Assembly (NCBI GenBank): GCA_001566295.1 | Contig: KQ964250.1 | Span: forward strand, 1,240,001 to 1,304,000 | DNA: 64,000 bases | Source: Microdochium bolleyi | Taxonomy: Eukaryota; Ascomycota; Sordariomycetes; Xylariales; Microdochiaceae | Direction of reading: 5' to 3' | Shown here: positions 34,401-46,711 of the stretch, one piece after another | Position numbering within the stretch: position 1 is the stretch's first letter | How the letters are laid out: the number at the start of each line of letters is the position of its first letter | The notes under the pieces: model-generated | The model's database searches: none | Told to the model about the DNA's origin: nothing | What the model saw: the letters and a program-made list of their open reading frames with translations, nothing else | Made by a program: the position numbers and the translations under genes

Positions 34401-36000
34401 GATCTGTCCAAGACGACCAGCCCAGCTTTGTCGATGGCCGCTCGGGGATGACCTGCATCGACGTTAACATAAACGCAGCAGTGAGAAAACGGGGTTCAAC
34501 CCATTGATAATAGGGCCAGAGAGCTGTCTTAGAAAGTGCCATACAGAACTTTCGAGTTATAACTCCGACCGGCATTGCCGAGAGCCACTCTCATCAACCA
34601 TCCGAGCCCATCGTACTGTGCAGGTCAGTTCCCGGGCTTGCACTCTGCCTCATTCGCACATGTCTTGCGACTTGACTTAGCAAATCCGTGACTGCCCAGG
34701 ATTTCTATACCTGTACACAACAAGGTCGTATCAGAGGTTTGTGGTGTCAGCACTCGAGCAGCCGCTTGTCTACTCTACATGTATCAAGCGATGTTTGCCA
34801 TGATTTGATGCTTGATTGCAATTGTCGGTCGTTTCGTGCACCGACAACTAGCGGAGTACTGGCGGCAAATCATGTTGACTCGATGGGTATGGAACCATTT
34901 GATACACAACCTGCAGACCTTTTTGCAACATGCACAATCCGGTACTGTGTGATTGTCAGCGACGGCGACATGCGTATGCACCTCAAATGGGCATCTTCGG
35001 ACACGGCGTGGGGTTCATAGACGACGAAGACCCCAAGGATCACAGGTAAGACACTCATTCCACCTAGGTCAAGCATGAAGACCTTGCCCACTGTTCCGTG
35101 AACGGCGATGCACAGTGTTGACAGATGGTGTCATTCAAGTCTCATTCGACCTGGACCGGCTTCCAGTTACATGCTCAGGAGACATTGCTTAATGGAATCC
35201 TCTCTCATGTTGACGGAGATGAGCGGCCCCTCGATAAGTACTGTGCTGTATTGGCCATCGACATTGACACGGGAGCTGTTGGGGTCGAGCCTGGTCTCAC
35301 CCTGGCGGGTTTCTACTGCGTGGAGCACCCACCAACGACGATATTGTGGGGGCCGTCCTTGCTCGGCAGGACACCCTGAATTTTGAATGTCGAGAGCGAG
35401 ACTGAAATGGAACGCTGCTTTGAGAAAACAATTGACGTGGGTGGTCGTATGTTGATGATGGCGACTCTGGGCCGATTATATGGACAATGGATTCCTATAC
35501 ATACTCCGCAGTCTCGAACAGCGCCATGTCGGAACCATGACTGTTCAGCTAGTCCAAAGATTGTTTTTAGGGGTTTTCTTTTGTTGCCTGCAAACCCTCG
35601 CTATCCCTGGCCAGGAAGCGTTTGCCCGACGGCGCTGAACCGGGTCTTGGGCCGTGCTTTCAATGAATTAGACAGTGCTTGCGTTGCTGGTCGAGTAGTC
35701 ACGTATTGAGCACCCCGTTGCCCAGTGGAGGGATGGGCGAGGTCGGCAGGTGGCTTCTGCGGGCCTGAAATCTGTCACGGAGGTCGTTCCGCTTCTCATA
35801 CGGTGCGGTACGGGACGCAGTTGCGGATCTTCGAAGGGGCATCAGAGAAATTTTGCAGCTCGGCAGACGAGGGAGGCCGAGTGGACGAAGAAGACTGAAG
35901 CTTGACTCGTGGAGAAAAGAGGCTTGTGGTCACTGAGGATGGCGAACGAATTCCTGGGCCGGCCCTGTCTCAACGCCGGCCCGAATTGTGCGCGATGTCT
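31500..36000. other. Intergenic region with two small protein-like ORFs of doubtful status
   Basis: No recognised gene. Two small frames have more protein-like codon use than their surroundings: 31686-31874 plus (62 codons, MANTSSVSGTMPEL...) and 35125-35379 plus (84 codons, MVSFKSHSTWTGFQ...). A GTAAGA donor at 35047 and a GACAG acceptor just before 35125 could form an intron, but the joined frame is not protein-like. No family is recognised for either. Confidence 0.35.
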
Positions 36001-37600
36001 GAACTTTTGTGCTAGCTAATTCATGCTCACTGAAGAGACCGAGGCGGACCAGAAACGCTCGACCGCCCTACCCATTCTTGACAAGTCGGCTGAATCCCAT
36101 GGCGGGAGCACGATGCTGGCAATCGCTTCGACAACCTGCAGCAAGCGGACAAGGCGGGGTGCGGAGCGATGTTGATGTTTACTTTGAGCTGGCCGGTCGG
36201 CGTGCTGCATGAGTCGTCGCTGACCTGCAGCTGCAGGAGGGGAGGACAGGCTGGGGATTGAAACAGACGGGCCCCCACACAAGCTGCGAGGCCTGGTGAC
36301 GGGCAGGACGGACAGCGAGGAACACCAATCCGAGGAGAAGCAGCCTTGTGGATTCGCAGACATGAATGAGCACGAGGAACGTCACCCGTAAACCTCGAGT
36401 CGGACGACGCTGCCGTGAGGCAAGCCGGGCGCCATGTCGAGCAGCGACTGACGAGTTGCACGAACTGGTGCCGTCCGAGCTGCAACGTCGAAACCGGGTT
36501 TTGCGGCAGGCTCACCGGAGAACTGGAGCCATGAGGGCGAGGGCGGATGGAGCAGTATGATGTAATTGTGAAGGCGGTGGTCGAGTTGTGCAGAGCGACT
36601 GCCCAGTTTCCTGCTGCAGCTCCGATCTGCCTTGGCCGCCTGGTGGACGAGCTGCAGCCGCCGAGAGCGGCCCTGGTCTAGCTGGATGCAGGCAATGCCC
36701 TTGCAGAGGCAGCGGCCCCGCCGTGCGCCGGGCAACGCGCTGCTGGGCTCCACAGATTGCCCATGACAACCGCGCCCACGATGCTCCAGCACGCCCCGAT
36801 CGCTCACCTCAGCCCAGACTACCTCGACGGCCCCGGCTGCGCCAGAGCCATGTCTTGGGTCCTGCCCCTGCCGCAACACCCAAGCAACCACCGGCTGGCC
36901 CCCTGTGCCTTGACGTCGTACCTCCTCGCCTCCCCAGCGCCTACAAAGGACCCGCCCAGCAAGGCGCTTCACTGCTCCAAGGTCCCCCCCAGCCGGTCCG
37001 GTACGTACAGAGAGGTACGTACTCTGGCAGCCAGGGCCCCCCGTCACCCTAGGCCCCCCCCCTGCGACACTGGTCTCACCTTTCTGATAGCGCTGCTCAG
37101 CGAGTCTTCACCCGCTCGCGGCTACGGCGTGAAGACACCCACACTGCCCAGAGAACAAAAGGGCCTGGCCCCCTCCATCTCGAGACTGTCATCCTGATCG
37201 AGCAACCGACCTCGCCGTCGTCTCAACCACGCCCAGCTGTTACTAACCCAGCAGGTTCCAGTGCCGCTTCCTCGACAATCCCTTTGGCTGTCATCTTCCT
37301 CAGGGGCTGGAAGACGCAGTTCATCGGAGTACTCCCACCAGCAACTGCACAACCCGACCTTCGACACTCGCCTGCCGTTGTCGTCGCTGCTGTCGTTGTC
37401 TCGGTCTCGAACTCTTGCACCACCAAGGAGCCGAGCCACCAGGGAACCCACCTCCACACAGGGAACGCGGCACCTCTCCCAGCGCTTCTTCCGGCCATTG
37501 TCAGTTGCAACACGACAACTACCTGCAGAAGCAGCTCTCGCCCTCGGCCATACTTCGCCCCGGCGTCCAGCTTTCGTTCCTCTGACTGGGCACCTAACAA

Positions 37601-37624
37601 ATGTCCGCACACCATCTACGATAG
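37601..37624 (+). promoter_or_regulatory. Upstream ORF 1 before CDC25 (7 codons)
   Basis: ATG TCC GCA CAC CAT CTA CGA TAG, in context ACAAATGT, 345 nt before the CDC25 stop-free reading frame begins. It matters only if the transcript starts upstream of it. Confidence 0.35.
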
Positions 37625-37876
37625 CCCCTCCCGCACCCGACTCTCGCTCGCACGAGAGCTCATCACAGACGGTCGAATCCCTCCTTTGCAATCGCTCACT
37701 CCTCGAGCTCTCGCCTTTCTGGTAGCTTCATCTGCCAGTCAGCATCTCGGGCAGCCTAGTCGACTGCAACGACGGATTCGACATCTTGACACGAGATAGG
37801 AGCAGGCTTCGTTCACTAGTGGCAATATTCTGTCTAGCCACTGCCGCCCCCCCCGAGTCGACAAGCAACCACTCAC

Positions 37877-37954
37877 ATGGTCACGCATCGCTCGAGCACC
37901 AACCGTCAACTAGATCAACGTTTACCGCGGTCTTTTTCGATACAGGTTACTTAA
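37877..37954 (+). promoter_or_regulatory. Upstream ORF 2 before CDC25 (25 codons)
   Basis: Starts MVTRHRSSTNRQ and stops at a TAA 14 nt before the CDC25 ATG, so a ribosome that translated it would have little room to reinitiate. Context CTCACATGG has G at +4 but C at -3. It would lower CDC25 translation if present in the mRNA. Confidence 0.45.
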
Positions 37955-37968
37955 TCTCAACCGATACC

Positions 37969-39769
37969 ATGGACGCCTCATCACCACTTGCTGCGATGCA
38001 TCCAGCACCTCCCCCGTCCTGGGGTCAGCATGGCCACGGCTTCATGTCCACAGGCAACCCCTTTGCCGCCGTGCCTCTCCAGCTCCAGCGGACCAAGGCC
38101 GACTACTTCAACCTCAAGTCTGTCCGCGGCTCATCACCGACGGCCAGCCTTGCTGCTGACCTCTGTCAAAACTTCCGGATCGACAACGATGCGAGGTATG
38201 CAATTGCTCTGTCTTGAGTCCAGAAGACTTTGGCAAACTAACATGCTACCACTTAAATAGTCCTCGCTTCCCCACTCCGAGGCGGGCTCTCTTCACGTCG
38301 AACCCGGTTATCAATGGTATAGTCGACCGAGATCTTGATGACCCGCTCACTGCTGACACCTCCTAGAACACACCATCACGACGCCTCCGTTGCCTGCCAC
38401 ATCGTCTCCAGTGCCAATGAATGAGTCCATGGACATCTCGCCATTGCCTGCGAGGGCCCCGTTCTGTACCACCATTGAAGTGACGTCCCCGACGCCGCAG
38501 ACAACACCCATTGTCGAGACGCCTTCCGATCTCCAGTCTCCTGAAGATGAGTCGATGATGATGGACTCTCCCACAGCCATGATTCGTCAGCCGGCAGCGA
38601 ATCTTGACGTTCCGCGAACATACCTGGACCCCCGTAAGCGCGTTGCTCTGCGCCGCCCGTCCTTGACGCGGACAAAGGGACACTCCACTAGCTCTCTGAT
38701 CACACGTCTGCATCCCGAGAGCCAGATCTCCTCCTTCTCGTTCGGACCTGAGATGAAGTTCGGATCTACCTCGTCTGCTCTGAGTGCCAGCGAGTGCTTC
38801 CAAGAGTCTCCGCCTCACGAGCGCCGGCCACAGAGCGCAAACAGCCCCTCTTCCAATGGACCTGGGTCCTTCCGCCCCAAGCCTCAGTTTGCCAGCCTTT
38901 CCGGCTCCAGGGACTTCCGCAGTGCATCGCCCCTTGGATGCCACGCACGGCGGCCCTCGAATCCATTCAGCCGTCCTCGGCGACAGTATCGGCGATCATT
39001 GAGCATGTTTGAGCACCCCGCCGAGGTCGTTAAGGGCAAGCCCGAGGAACTGTCTACGTGCAGCGCCTTGCAGGCTGTCATGGATATCGAAGATGTCCAA
39101 GAACCCATCCTGCCCAGCTTTGTTCCCGAGGACCAGAGTGGCTCTTTACCCCGTATTACCCGCGAGACCTTCTTGGACCTACTGGACGGCAAATACAGCG
39201 ACAAGTACGATCAGAGAGTTGTCATCGACTGCCGTTTCGAGTATGAGTATGAAGGTGGTCACATCGACGGCGCCATCAACTATACTGACAAGGACCTGCT
39301 GACCAAACACCTGTTTGGAACCCCCATGACTGGCAAGACTCTGCTCATTTTTCACTGCGAGTACTCTGCGCACCGCGCTCCCATGATGGCTCGTCACATC
39401 CGTTCAGAGGATCGTACCGCGAATGCCGAGTTCTATCCCCGTTTGTCCTACCCGGAAGTCTACATCCTGGACGGTGGATACAGCGAATTCTTCAACCAGC
39501 ACCGGGATCGTTGCTATCCTCAAGCCTACGTGGAGATGGGTGCCGAAGAGCATGCTTTCACTTGCGAGCGCGAGTTGGGCAAGCTTCAGCAGAAACGTAA
39601 AGGTCTCGGCCGGGCGAAGACATTCGCCTTCGGCCAGCGTGAATCCATGGTTGATGCATCCCCAACGGCTCCTGGTCGTGCCCAGTCGTACATGTCACCA
39701 TCCTTGATGTGCGGCAACTCTCCCATCCTTGGCACAAACCGGTCTCCGCGCCGTCTTGCCTCTTATTAA
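37969..39769 (+). CDS. CDC25: M-phase inducer phosphatase CDC25
   Basis: Three exons: 37969-38195, 38261-38316 and 38367-39769, giving 561 aa. Introns of 65 and 50 nt have donors GTATGC and GTATAG, and acceptors ATAG and CTAG. The start ATACCATGG is in a strong context. The C-terminal catalytic rhodanese-type domain spans about residues 358-495: ITRETFLDLLDGKYSD, VVIDCRFEYEYEGGHIDGAIN, then the CX5R loop HCEYSAHRAP with nucleophile C425 and R431, and YPEVYILDGGYSEFF. All catalytic residues are intact. The N-terminal 350 residues are disordered and rich in Ser/Thr-Pro sites, the usual regulatory region. The enzyme removes inhibitory phosphates from the mitotic cyclin-dependent kinase to start mitosis. 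The leader with two possible uORFs suggests translational control. Confidence 0.97.
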
Positions 39770-41086
39770 TTGCATTGCAAAACAACCGGAGATTCACGAG
39801 CATATATGCCTTTTAGCAACACCGATTCTCCGCCCACGGAGCATCCACGCAAGCAGCACCTAGCTGTTCACCAATTTCCGGACTGGACACTGTCCACTCC
39901 CATTGAGCATTCCTTGCCATCATTGCAAGCTTGCATCACTTCAACCCTTACCGTGTTTCGGCATTAGACTAAGCGCATTGGCATAGCATGTTCCCGCTTG
40001 CATCGCTTCTCGTCGCATTGGATCTGGCATCTAACGTTCTTAGCGGCACGCACTTCGCATCATTTCTACTTTTTCCTTTGATCGGTCTTTTTTCTTGCAA
40101 GGCGTTGGCTGTTCCGGTTTCTCTTTGCCACTTCCACATCGACTGGTTTACTTTGACACCCCCCAACAACACTGCTAAGGAAGCACAAATCACTCACAAA
40201 TGACAACATATCAACGTACAAACACGAGTACTGCAACATTACAACTATGCGAAAACTTCCTCACGACCGTCATGCTCCGACCTCGAAACCTACGGTACGA
40301 GCTTGACTACACGACACCACGAATCACACACATACAACTCGAGAACAACCAAACTCCCACCCTTTTCCTACCTGTTACTATTTTTTTTTTTTTGATGGTG
40401 CGCCTTCGCCACCACTGGCATCTCGCAGTACTTCGTTTCCATGCATAGACGCTGGAACGAAGTACGCAGCGAGACACCTCCCGGATGTGCATGTCCTTTA
40501 TTGCACAGTTGTAGACTACCAGATTGACTGTCTGCGGGCAAGCTCTGGGGGAAATGATGCCCCTCAAGATATTTCTTCGGAATGTCTTCCATCCATCTGA
40601 AACACGACTGCTGGCCCGGGAATCTCGATATAATCCTGACCAAGCCTGTGTCCCCTTTCTTCGGCACCATCTGGCGCGAAAGTCTGTTGACTTTAGAGGG
40701 CTTTATTCAAAGCTCGTCTGTACATTATCTCCCTGCCTGTAGTCCTTGCGGCATCGGGCGGGTAAAAAAAGTCTTCGATACACCAGATTGCGCTACATGA
40801 GATGATGTTGGCGCGACCAAGGTCGACGACCACACTCTCTTTGTCATTGACAGCCACAAACACAATCACAGTTGCTCACCCTTACGGGCCAGCATTTCTC
40901 ATAAAAGCAATAAAAACACTTCACATCCTCAGTAGTATGTCTTTACGCGCCTTGTGATAATGTGCGCTGGTTGCGAATTCGTATCATGTGTAAGGAAGTC
41001 TTGGCTGGAAAGATGTGACCGCACATAGCTGCCCTAGGGTAAAGCACGCTGCAGCCGTGTTCGCACACAGTGCTGCCCCATCCATG
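39770..41086. other. Convergent 3' region after CDC25
   Basis: 1.3 kb between the CDC25 stop and the stop of the membrane-protein gene. 39830-40400 is C/A-rich and G-poor on the plus strand, suggesting a long CDC25 3' UTR. A run of 13 T lies at 40381-40393. No gene seen. Confidence 0.45.
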
Positions 41087-43746
41087 TCACTGGTTTTGGC
41101 CTGCAGGGAAGCCCGACCATATGGGCGACTCGTGCTCCTCCAGACTGTCTGCGACATCCCTGAACACCTTCTTCAGCCGCCGCTGGTGCCACCACGCGAG
41201 GGCACACACGAGGCTGACGGTCGCGACGGCGGCGACGGCGGTGTATGTCCACCACGTGCCGGCCGCGGCGATGCTGGCCGTCGTGTTGCTGCTGAGGACG
41301 ACGTAGGCGTCCGGATCGTCCAGGCGGCCGTTCCAGAACGTGACGGGGATCTAGATATGCAGTCATGGTCTGTTAGACTTTCCTTCTCGCTAATTGCTAT
41401 CGTCACCTGCCCTGCTAGTTGCGATGGTTGTGCCGCGTGGATGAAGGGGGGATGGATGAAGAACAGGTCACACTGTAACAGCCAGAAGAGGACTGACTCA
41501 CCCTGCAGGCACAGCTCCGGTACACGCCCAGCAGCTGCATCATGGTACCGCCCACGGCGGCCAGGATCGCGAAGAAGCCGACAAACACCTGGCCCCACCA
41601 GCAGGCCAGCTTCGCGGGCGTCCTGGTCTGGCTCCAGCGCTGCGGGCCGTACTTGATCTTGAGCCGCGCCTCCCAGGTCCACAGGAGCATCTCGCACGCC
41701 TGCGCGACCGCGTACACGAGGTACGTGAGGCTGCGGCACGAGAGGCCGTTGCGCGGCGTGTGGTAGCTGACGAGGAAGGCGAGCGCGCAGGGGGTCAGCA
41801 TCAGGAACGAGCTGCCGATCGCGACGTTCCAGAGGTCGTGGAAGGTCAGGGCGAGGGCGGCGCGGACTTGGGAGGGAGGGGTGAGGCTGGATACATCATC
41901 GGTGGTCATCTTGGCGTTGCTGCCTGAGAGGGTCGTGATGGGAGAGGTAGTAGCAGGAGCTGGTGTTTCTGGGGTAGAAGATGACGACGGTGATGGCGAT
42001 GGGGAACCGTGAGAACGAGCAGCCGCCGTCGACGCCCTCTGCGCGCGGCTGTAGATCGCCGCGTAGTCGTCGATGGACTCCCTGACCCACCGGCTCTTGT
42101 TGAGCCCGCGCTTCCAGAGCTTGACCGTCTTGAAGTGGCCGTCGAAGCACCGCTCGACGAGGCTGTAGCCGTGCAGGGAGTCGAGGAACATGCCGACGTG
42201 GCGGTGCGCCCGGGCCCTGCGGACGAAGCTTGCCCACAGCGTCGCGTCGTACGCGTCCTGGAGCGCCGCCCTGCCGCCGTCGAACACGATGCCCTCGAGC
42301 GCGAAGGGCTCGTTGGCGGCGAGCATCGCGCTCGAGATGATGGCGAGGTATGGGATCACCATCCACCCTTTTTGTTGCTATTGTTAGTAGCTACCGAGAT
42401 ACCGTGAAGTGGCTTTTGTGAGGAAGCTTGTGACTTACACATCCCGAACGCCAGAGCGTGAGCGGTGTCATTGTCACCGAGGCTGTTCCCGACGTCAAGT
42501 ACTGTGTAGATGAAGCCGCCGACGAAGAACAGGACAGGTGCGCCAATGGTTGTGCCAAAGCTAGGTGAACGTGTCAGTCTCGATTGGTCTTTCTTCGAAA
42601 ACAGTCTCAATGCTTGGTACAAGACAAGAATGGCAGGTTATTGAATCATGCTCACCTCGGCTGCGAGTTCAAAATAGACTTGAGCTTGGTAGGAAGGCTC
42701 ACGACGCCGGTGACACCCCTGGCGACCTGGTCTTCGTGGTCATCTATCATAGTCATGACCCGTTTCCAGATCGCGTTGTGAACCACACGATGGGTCGTCG
42801 ATCGACCCAACGGCGGGAGACTACTCCTCTCCAGATCTATGTCCTCAATCTTCTCCTCCTTATTCTCATCACTCTCGGCTCCGTGTGAGGATTTCGCACC
42901 CGTTGATCCGCTCCGCGTCGCCGACGAGACCGATGAGCACAGTCTCTCCTCGACCGGCCCGTCATCGCAGCTCTTCTCGACTGTCGCCATGCGGATGTTG
43001 CCCGCCACCACGGCAATCAGGAATTGCGCCTTCAGCCTGAGCGGCAGCCGCGGCGGCTCCTTGTTCGTGGTCGGCGGCACCAGGAACTCCAGAATCTTGC
43101 GGTCGACCATGTACTCAAACACAGCACTCAGGAGCATCGGCCCGGCAAACGCAAAGCAAATGGCCAGCCACAGGAAGGTGTCGACGAACATGAGCAGCAT
43201 GGCAGCCAGAAGGCGCAGCCAGTAGCTCGCGAGCCCCAGGACGGTGCGCGGGTGCGCCTTGAACACAGCGTCCGGGATCGCGAGGGCCCGCGTGCGCGGG
43301 ATGTTGAGGCAGAAGGCGAGGCTGGGCACGATGAACTGCACGGCCGGGCCGATCCACTGCTTCATCGAGTGCGCGTGGCTCATCTCCCACCCGGCGCACC
43401 GCGAGGCGCACCACCGGTACGGCACGCGGATCTCGGGCGACCCCTGAGCGCCGCTGCTGCCGCTGCCGCCGCCGGCGTACGAGGCGCCGCAGGGGAAGCG
43501 GTCGATGCTGCCGCCCACGACAGCTGCTGCGAGGTCCGAGATGTTGACGGCAGGGTCGACGTAGGATGGGAACGAGTAGGCGAGGTTCCCCGCGCTGTCG
43601 ACGTAGAGAGACTGGTCGAGCGCCCTGACGCAGCATTGCGAGAAGTTCTGGCCGCCATGGTAGATGGCCCATGGATCTGGGTCGTACAGTCCGAGGCTGG
43701 CGAGCTGCGGCACGAGACTGCCGATCGTTGTTACGTTATCGCCCAT
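41087..43746 (-). CDS. Multipass membrane protein of unknown function, 780 aa
   Basis: Four exons on the minus strand: 43746-42656, 42560-42439, 42367-41502 and 41350-41087; all junctions are GT-AG and keep frame. The N-terminal about 130 residues are Cys-bearing with several possible N-glycosylation sites (FSQCCVRALDQSLYV; PYRWCASRCAGWEM), so they probably face outside. About eight or nine hydrophobic segments follow: WIGPAVQFIVPSLAFCLNI, a pair around LRLLAAMLLMFVDTFLWLAICFAF, APVLFFVGGFIYTVL, VIPYLAIISSAML, FLMLTPCALAFLVSY, VFVGFFAILAAVGGTMM and TYTAVAAVATVSLVCALAWW. Long cytosolic-type loops carry Ser/Glu-rich stretches. I do not recognise the family; comparable proteins are common, uncharacterised, in Pezizomycotina. 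No signal peptide is seen at the chosen start, so an unseen 5' exon is possible. Confidence 0.78.
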
Positions 43747-44977
43747 GGAAAAGAAGCAGTCCTATCAAGGACCGAGGCTATTCAAAGCTCGTGAGAATAA
43801 TGGCAACGTATCTCCTTGTCGTGAAGATCATGTCACGCACACTGCCACTACCGTACGAAGAACGTCAAGTCAATAGGAGCGAATGCTCCAAAGAACATCT
43901 TGGCGAGAAACGGATATGCAGGACTTCGTCCGTCTCCAACAAGGCATTTGACTTCCTTGGCCTGGGACATTAGACGAACAAAGAACTCTCAACGGGGAAA
44001 TCCCGTGAAAGCTTCGAGGCGCAACAGCCGAGACATGGCTGAGCAGTTAGCCAGTTACCATGTAGCATAGTCTCTGATTTCCGATCGATCGAAAGCATGG
44101 TGCCCATAGGCGCACTCCTATTGGTGCTACTGCCACTCTCTTCTGCGAGAGCTTATCGTCGCGGTGAAGGCGCGGGCCCGGATGTGCAGAAGTGAATAAG
44201 AAGCCAGGTATTAGCATGCGATCGTGCGAGCCGCACTCTCTATCGATGGTGTCTTATCGTCACTTGATGCGCGGGGATGCATGGCTGCCCAATGAACAGA
44301 CAGCTGAAGGTCTCACAAGCCTGTATGTCTTGGTTGTCCGACAAGATGGAAGATCGCCCTGCATCTGCGATGGCGGTCGCACAACTGGCAGCATATCACA
44401 AGGCAAAGGCAGCGATCTGTACAGCGAGGGAAGCATCACTGTGGGTGAGACGGCATGGTTCCTCCGGCGGTCGACCGCGTCGGGTAAGGCCAACCTGGTT
44501 TGCGCATACGTATGCGATTCAGGGAACAGCAATCATCAAAATGGTAGGATAATTTAATTGCTGAACTCAAGTGATTACTCTGTCTCACTCCACCGGTAGT
44601 GGGCACTCTGCGTGTCGTTCTTGATGTGATTTGATGATCGGTGTCATTTTTATTTTTATTTCATGGCGAACTCTATTCATGACTTCGTTGTTTCTGGTGC
44701 TTCTAACCCTGGATATTGAGATCTTGGCGGATCTTGCATCAAAATATGCGTTGCGCGAGCCTTGGGTTTGCCAATATTCTCACTTAGAAAGTCTTTGCAC
44801 AAGCAGATTTCAGGTCGCATCCAAGTAAACTCAAACGTGCCCCGAGAAGCTTCTCATGCTGAACGCCTTACTCCAGCTGTGCTGTTCGATGCTCAGTAGT
44901 AATGTTCCCATCAACGCCAGTCGAATGCATGGTTGCCACGGTGGTTGTGTGCAGCAGAGACGGTCATGTCGCTCGTC
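43747..44977. other. Intergenic region, no gene seen
   Basis: 1.2 kb containing the promoter of the membrane-protein gene and the 3' region of DRN1. Short frames near 44192-44557 on both strands have no protein-like features. A possible short 5' exon for the membrane protein could lie at 43800-43900 but no good splice pair was found. Confidence 0.45.
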
Positions 44978-46711
44978 TCAAGTCAGAGTGAAGTCCCAAG
45001 CCTTGAAGGTCTCCTTGAACTTGTCCACGTCGGCTGTCTCCTCTGTAACCGACTGGACAACATCCTGCCAGTAAAGCCGCTTTTCAAGGCCCAGGAGCTT
45101 GGCCATCACTTTGCGGGCGAACTGCAAATCGAAGCGGAAGCTGTCATCGAGTCTCATGACTAATTCCTTGCCTTGAATGCCGGTGTCGCTATCATCGGAC
45201 CAGAGCCAGACTCGGAAGAAATCGTTCGTCTCATTGACCGCAGAGCCAATGGAAGCATCTTGAAGCGCGGGATATTTGCGATTTTCGGCCTCGACCTTGA
45301 AGCCGGCCTCCACGAGGCCTCGGCGCAGCAAGTCTGTTGGCACAGGTAGAAACTGCCAGTGGGTATGAATACCTCCCTGGCGACTGATTTCCCAGGTCAC
45401 GGCCCCCAGTTGGTGCTTGGACTGGGCAGACACCATGGCTTGAAGAGACTCTTTGAAGCGAGACATTTCTGCATAGGTCTTCTCGGCATCCGAAGCCATT
45501 GCACGAATGGTGGGCTCGTGGGACAATGGTATGATGAGCTGGTGGCCTGGAAAATCGATGCCTTGCGCTGAGAATGTGTCGGGTGCAGGCAACGGTCCCT
45601 TCGCGGTCGTGACGTAGGCATCCTCGCCAATGGAGCAGATCATATGTGTATCTAGATTGGTGTTGCTTAGACAGAAGAAGCATCGATCCGGCCCAGGTGG
45701 AGGCGAGCGCGGCCCTTTGCGGCGCCTACGGTTGTCTCCGTCTCTGCCATCTGATCGGTGGTCTGCTACGCCCGTACCACGTTTGCCGAGAGCATTTCTA
45801 GTCATGAATGGGGACACTGTGCTCCCTTGTGGAACAGTTGTGGTGGTCTCGCCGACTTGCAGATTGAATGCGTAGAGGGCTTTCGCCTTAGCCGTATTGC
45901 CGTATGGAGCGAGAGATATGAAACGTGTGACGGCGATTGCGTCGGACTCCGGGTCGGCAGGAGGGTGGAAGAATGGCTCCCGCTCATAAAAGAAATCGGA
46001 TGAAGACGTGGCAAAGTGGTAGCGAGGTTTCAATGCTGCACAAAGCATGGCGACTTCAGCAGAGCTTGCGGCGGATGCCTGGTTACCAGGCGAGAGGCCA
46101 GCATTCGAGTGCTTCCACACCTGGTCTGGCCAGAGAGCTGTCAATAGGATGTCGGCAGTGTTGGCCCCACGGAGAGCTTTGGCGTCGTCGGCAGTATGGA
46201 GTGGCATGTACTGTTCTTTTGACTGGCCGCCCACGATCGTCGTGTCCAGGGCGCCGCCGAGAGCCACAATGCGAATGCCATCTGATGTCTTGGTGATGCT
46301 TCTTTTGCCAAGATAATGCAGGTTATCACAAATCTGTGTTTTGCGTCAGCATAACCCATCTCAATATATGTGTATGGAAACTCACGTCTTCACCAGCTTG
46401 CAAACGCTCAAGGACGCGCTGAGGCAGTGGTGATGTGCCGACAGTGAAGTAGGTAGTCAGTGGAAGGGAGATCTCGCCCCCAAGGAGGCGCGTCACGGCA
46501 TCGTCATCTTGCTCCAAGCCGAAAAGATTGCCTGTGATTATGGCAAAGGCAAAGTCCTGCTTGGCATGAAGAGCCGCGAGTTTCTTAAACGCGACCTCGA
46601 AGTTGCCATTGAGGCTGCCTAGAACAAGACTAGGTGAAGAGCAAATGTCAGCAGAGTTCTCTCTCAATGTTTGCTGTGAATGCAGATAGTTTCTTACATC
46701 TTTGCAGCCAT
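44978..46711 (-). CDS. DRN1: CwfJ/Drn1-family (CWF19L1-like) RNA lariat/spliceosome-associated protein
   Basis: Three exons on the minus strand: 46711-46698, 46629-46386 and 46333-44978, giving 537 aa. The 14-nt first exon joins to give MAAKILVLGSLNGNFEVAFKKL, the start typical of the family. The N-terminal about 200 residues are the metallophosphatase-like fold (AFAIITGNLFG, LPLTTYFTVG, ICDNLHYLGKRS, IRIVALGGALD) with the catalytic metal ligands degenerate, as is usual here. CwfJ C-terminal domain 1 starts near DRCFFCLSN (residues about 303-310; zinc-type Cys pair) and includes FPGHQLIIPLSHEPT and GGIHTHWQFLPVP, an HIT-like HxH motif at about 408-410. Domain 2 covers the last about 100 residues. 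Yeast Drn1 assists debranching enzyme Dbr1 in lariat intron turnover. It is divergent from UTP20 with about 480 bp between starts. Confidence 0.92.

Larger units (their letters stand above)
36001..37968. other. Upstream region and probable long leader of CDC25
   Basis: GC-rich DNA. From about 37080 to 37968 the plus strand is C-rich and G-poor, as in a 5' leader. A 221-codon minus frame at 36382-37047 overlaps this and has no domain. I see no TATA box, so the transcription start is not placed. Confidence 0.45.

Noticed and set aside
34490..34503. GGGGTTCAACCC, resembling a tRNA T arm / B box
   Set aside because: No acceptor, anticodon or D arm can be folded upstream at the right distance.
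36382..37047. 221-codon minus-strand frame upstream of CDC25
   Set aside because: Low-complexity Gly/Arg/Ala sequence with no domain, opposite equally long plus-strand frames.
43024..43794. 256-codon plus-strand frame opposite the membrane protein
   Set aside because: Antisense shadow: Arg/His/Glu-rich with no hydrophobic core, while the minus strand encodes clear membrane helices.
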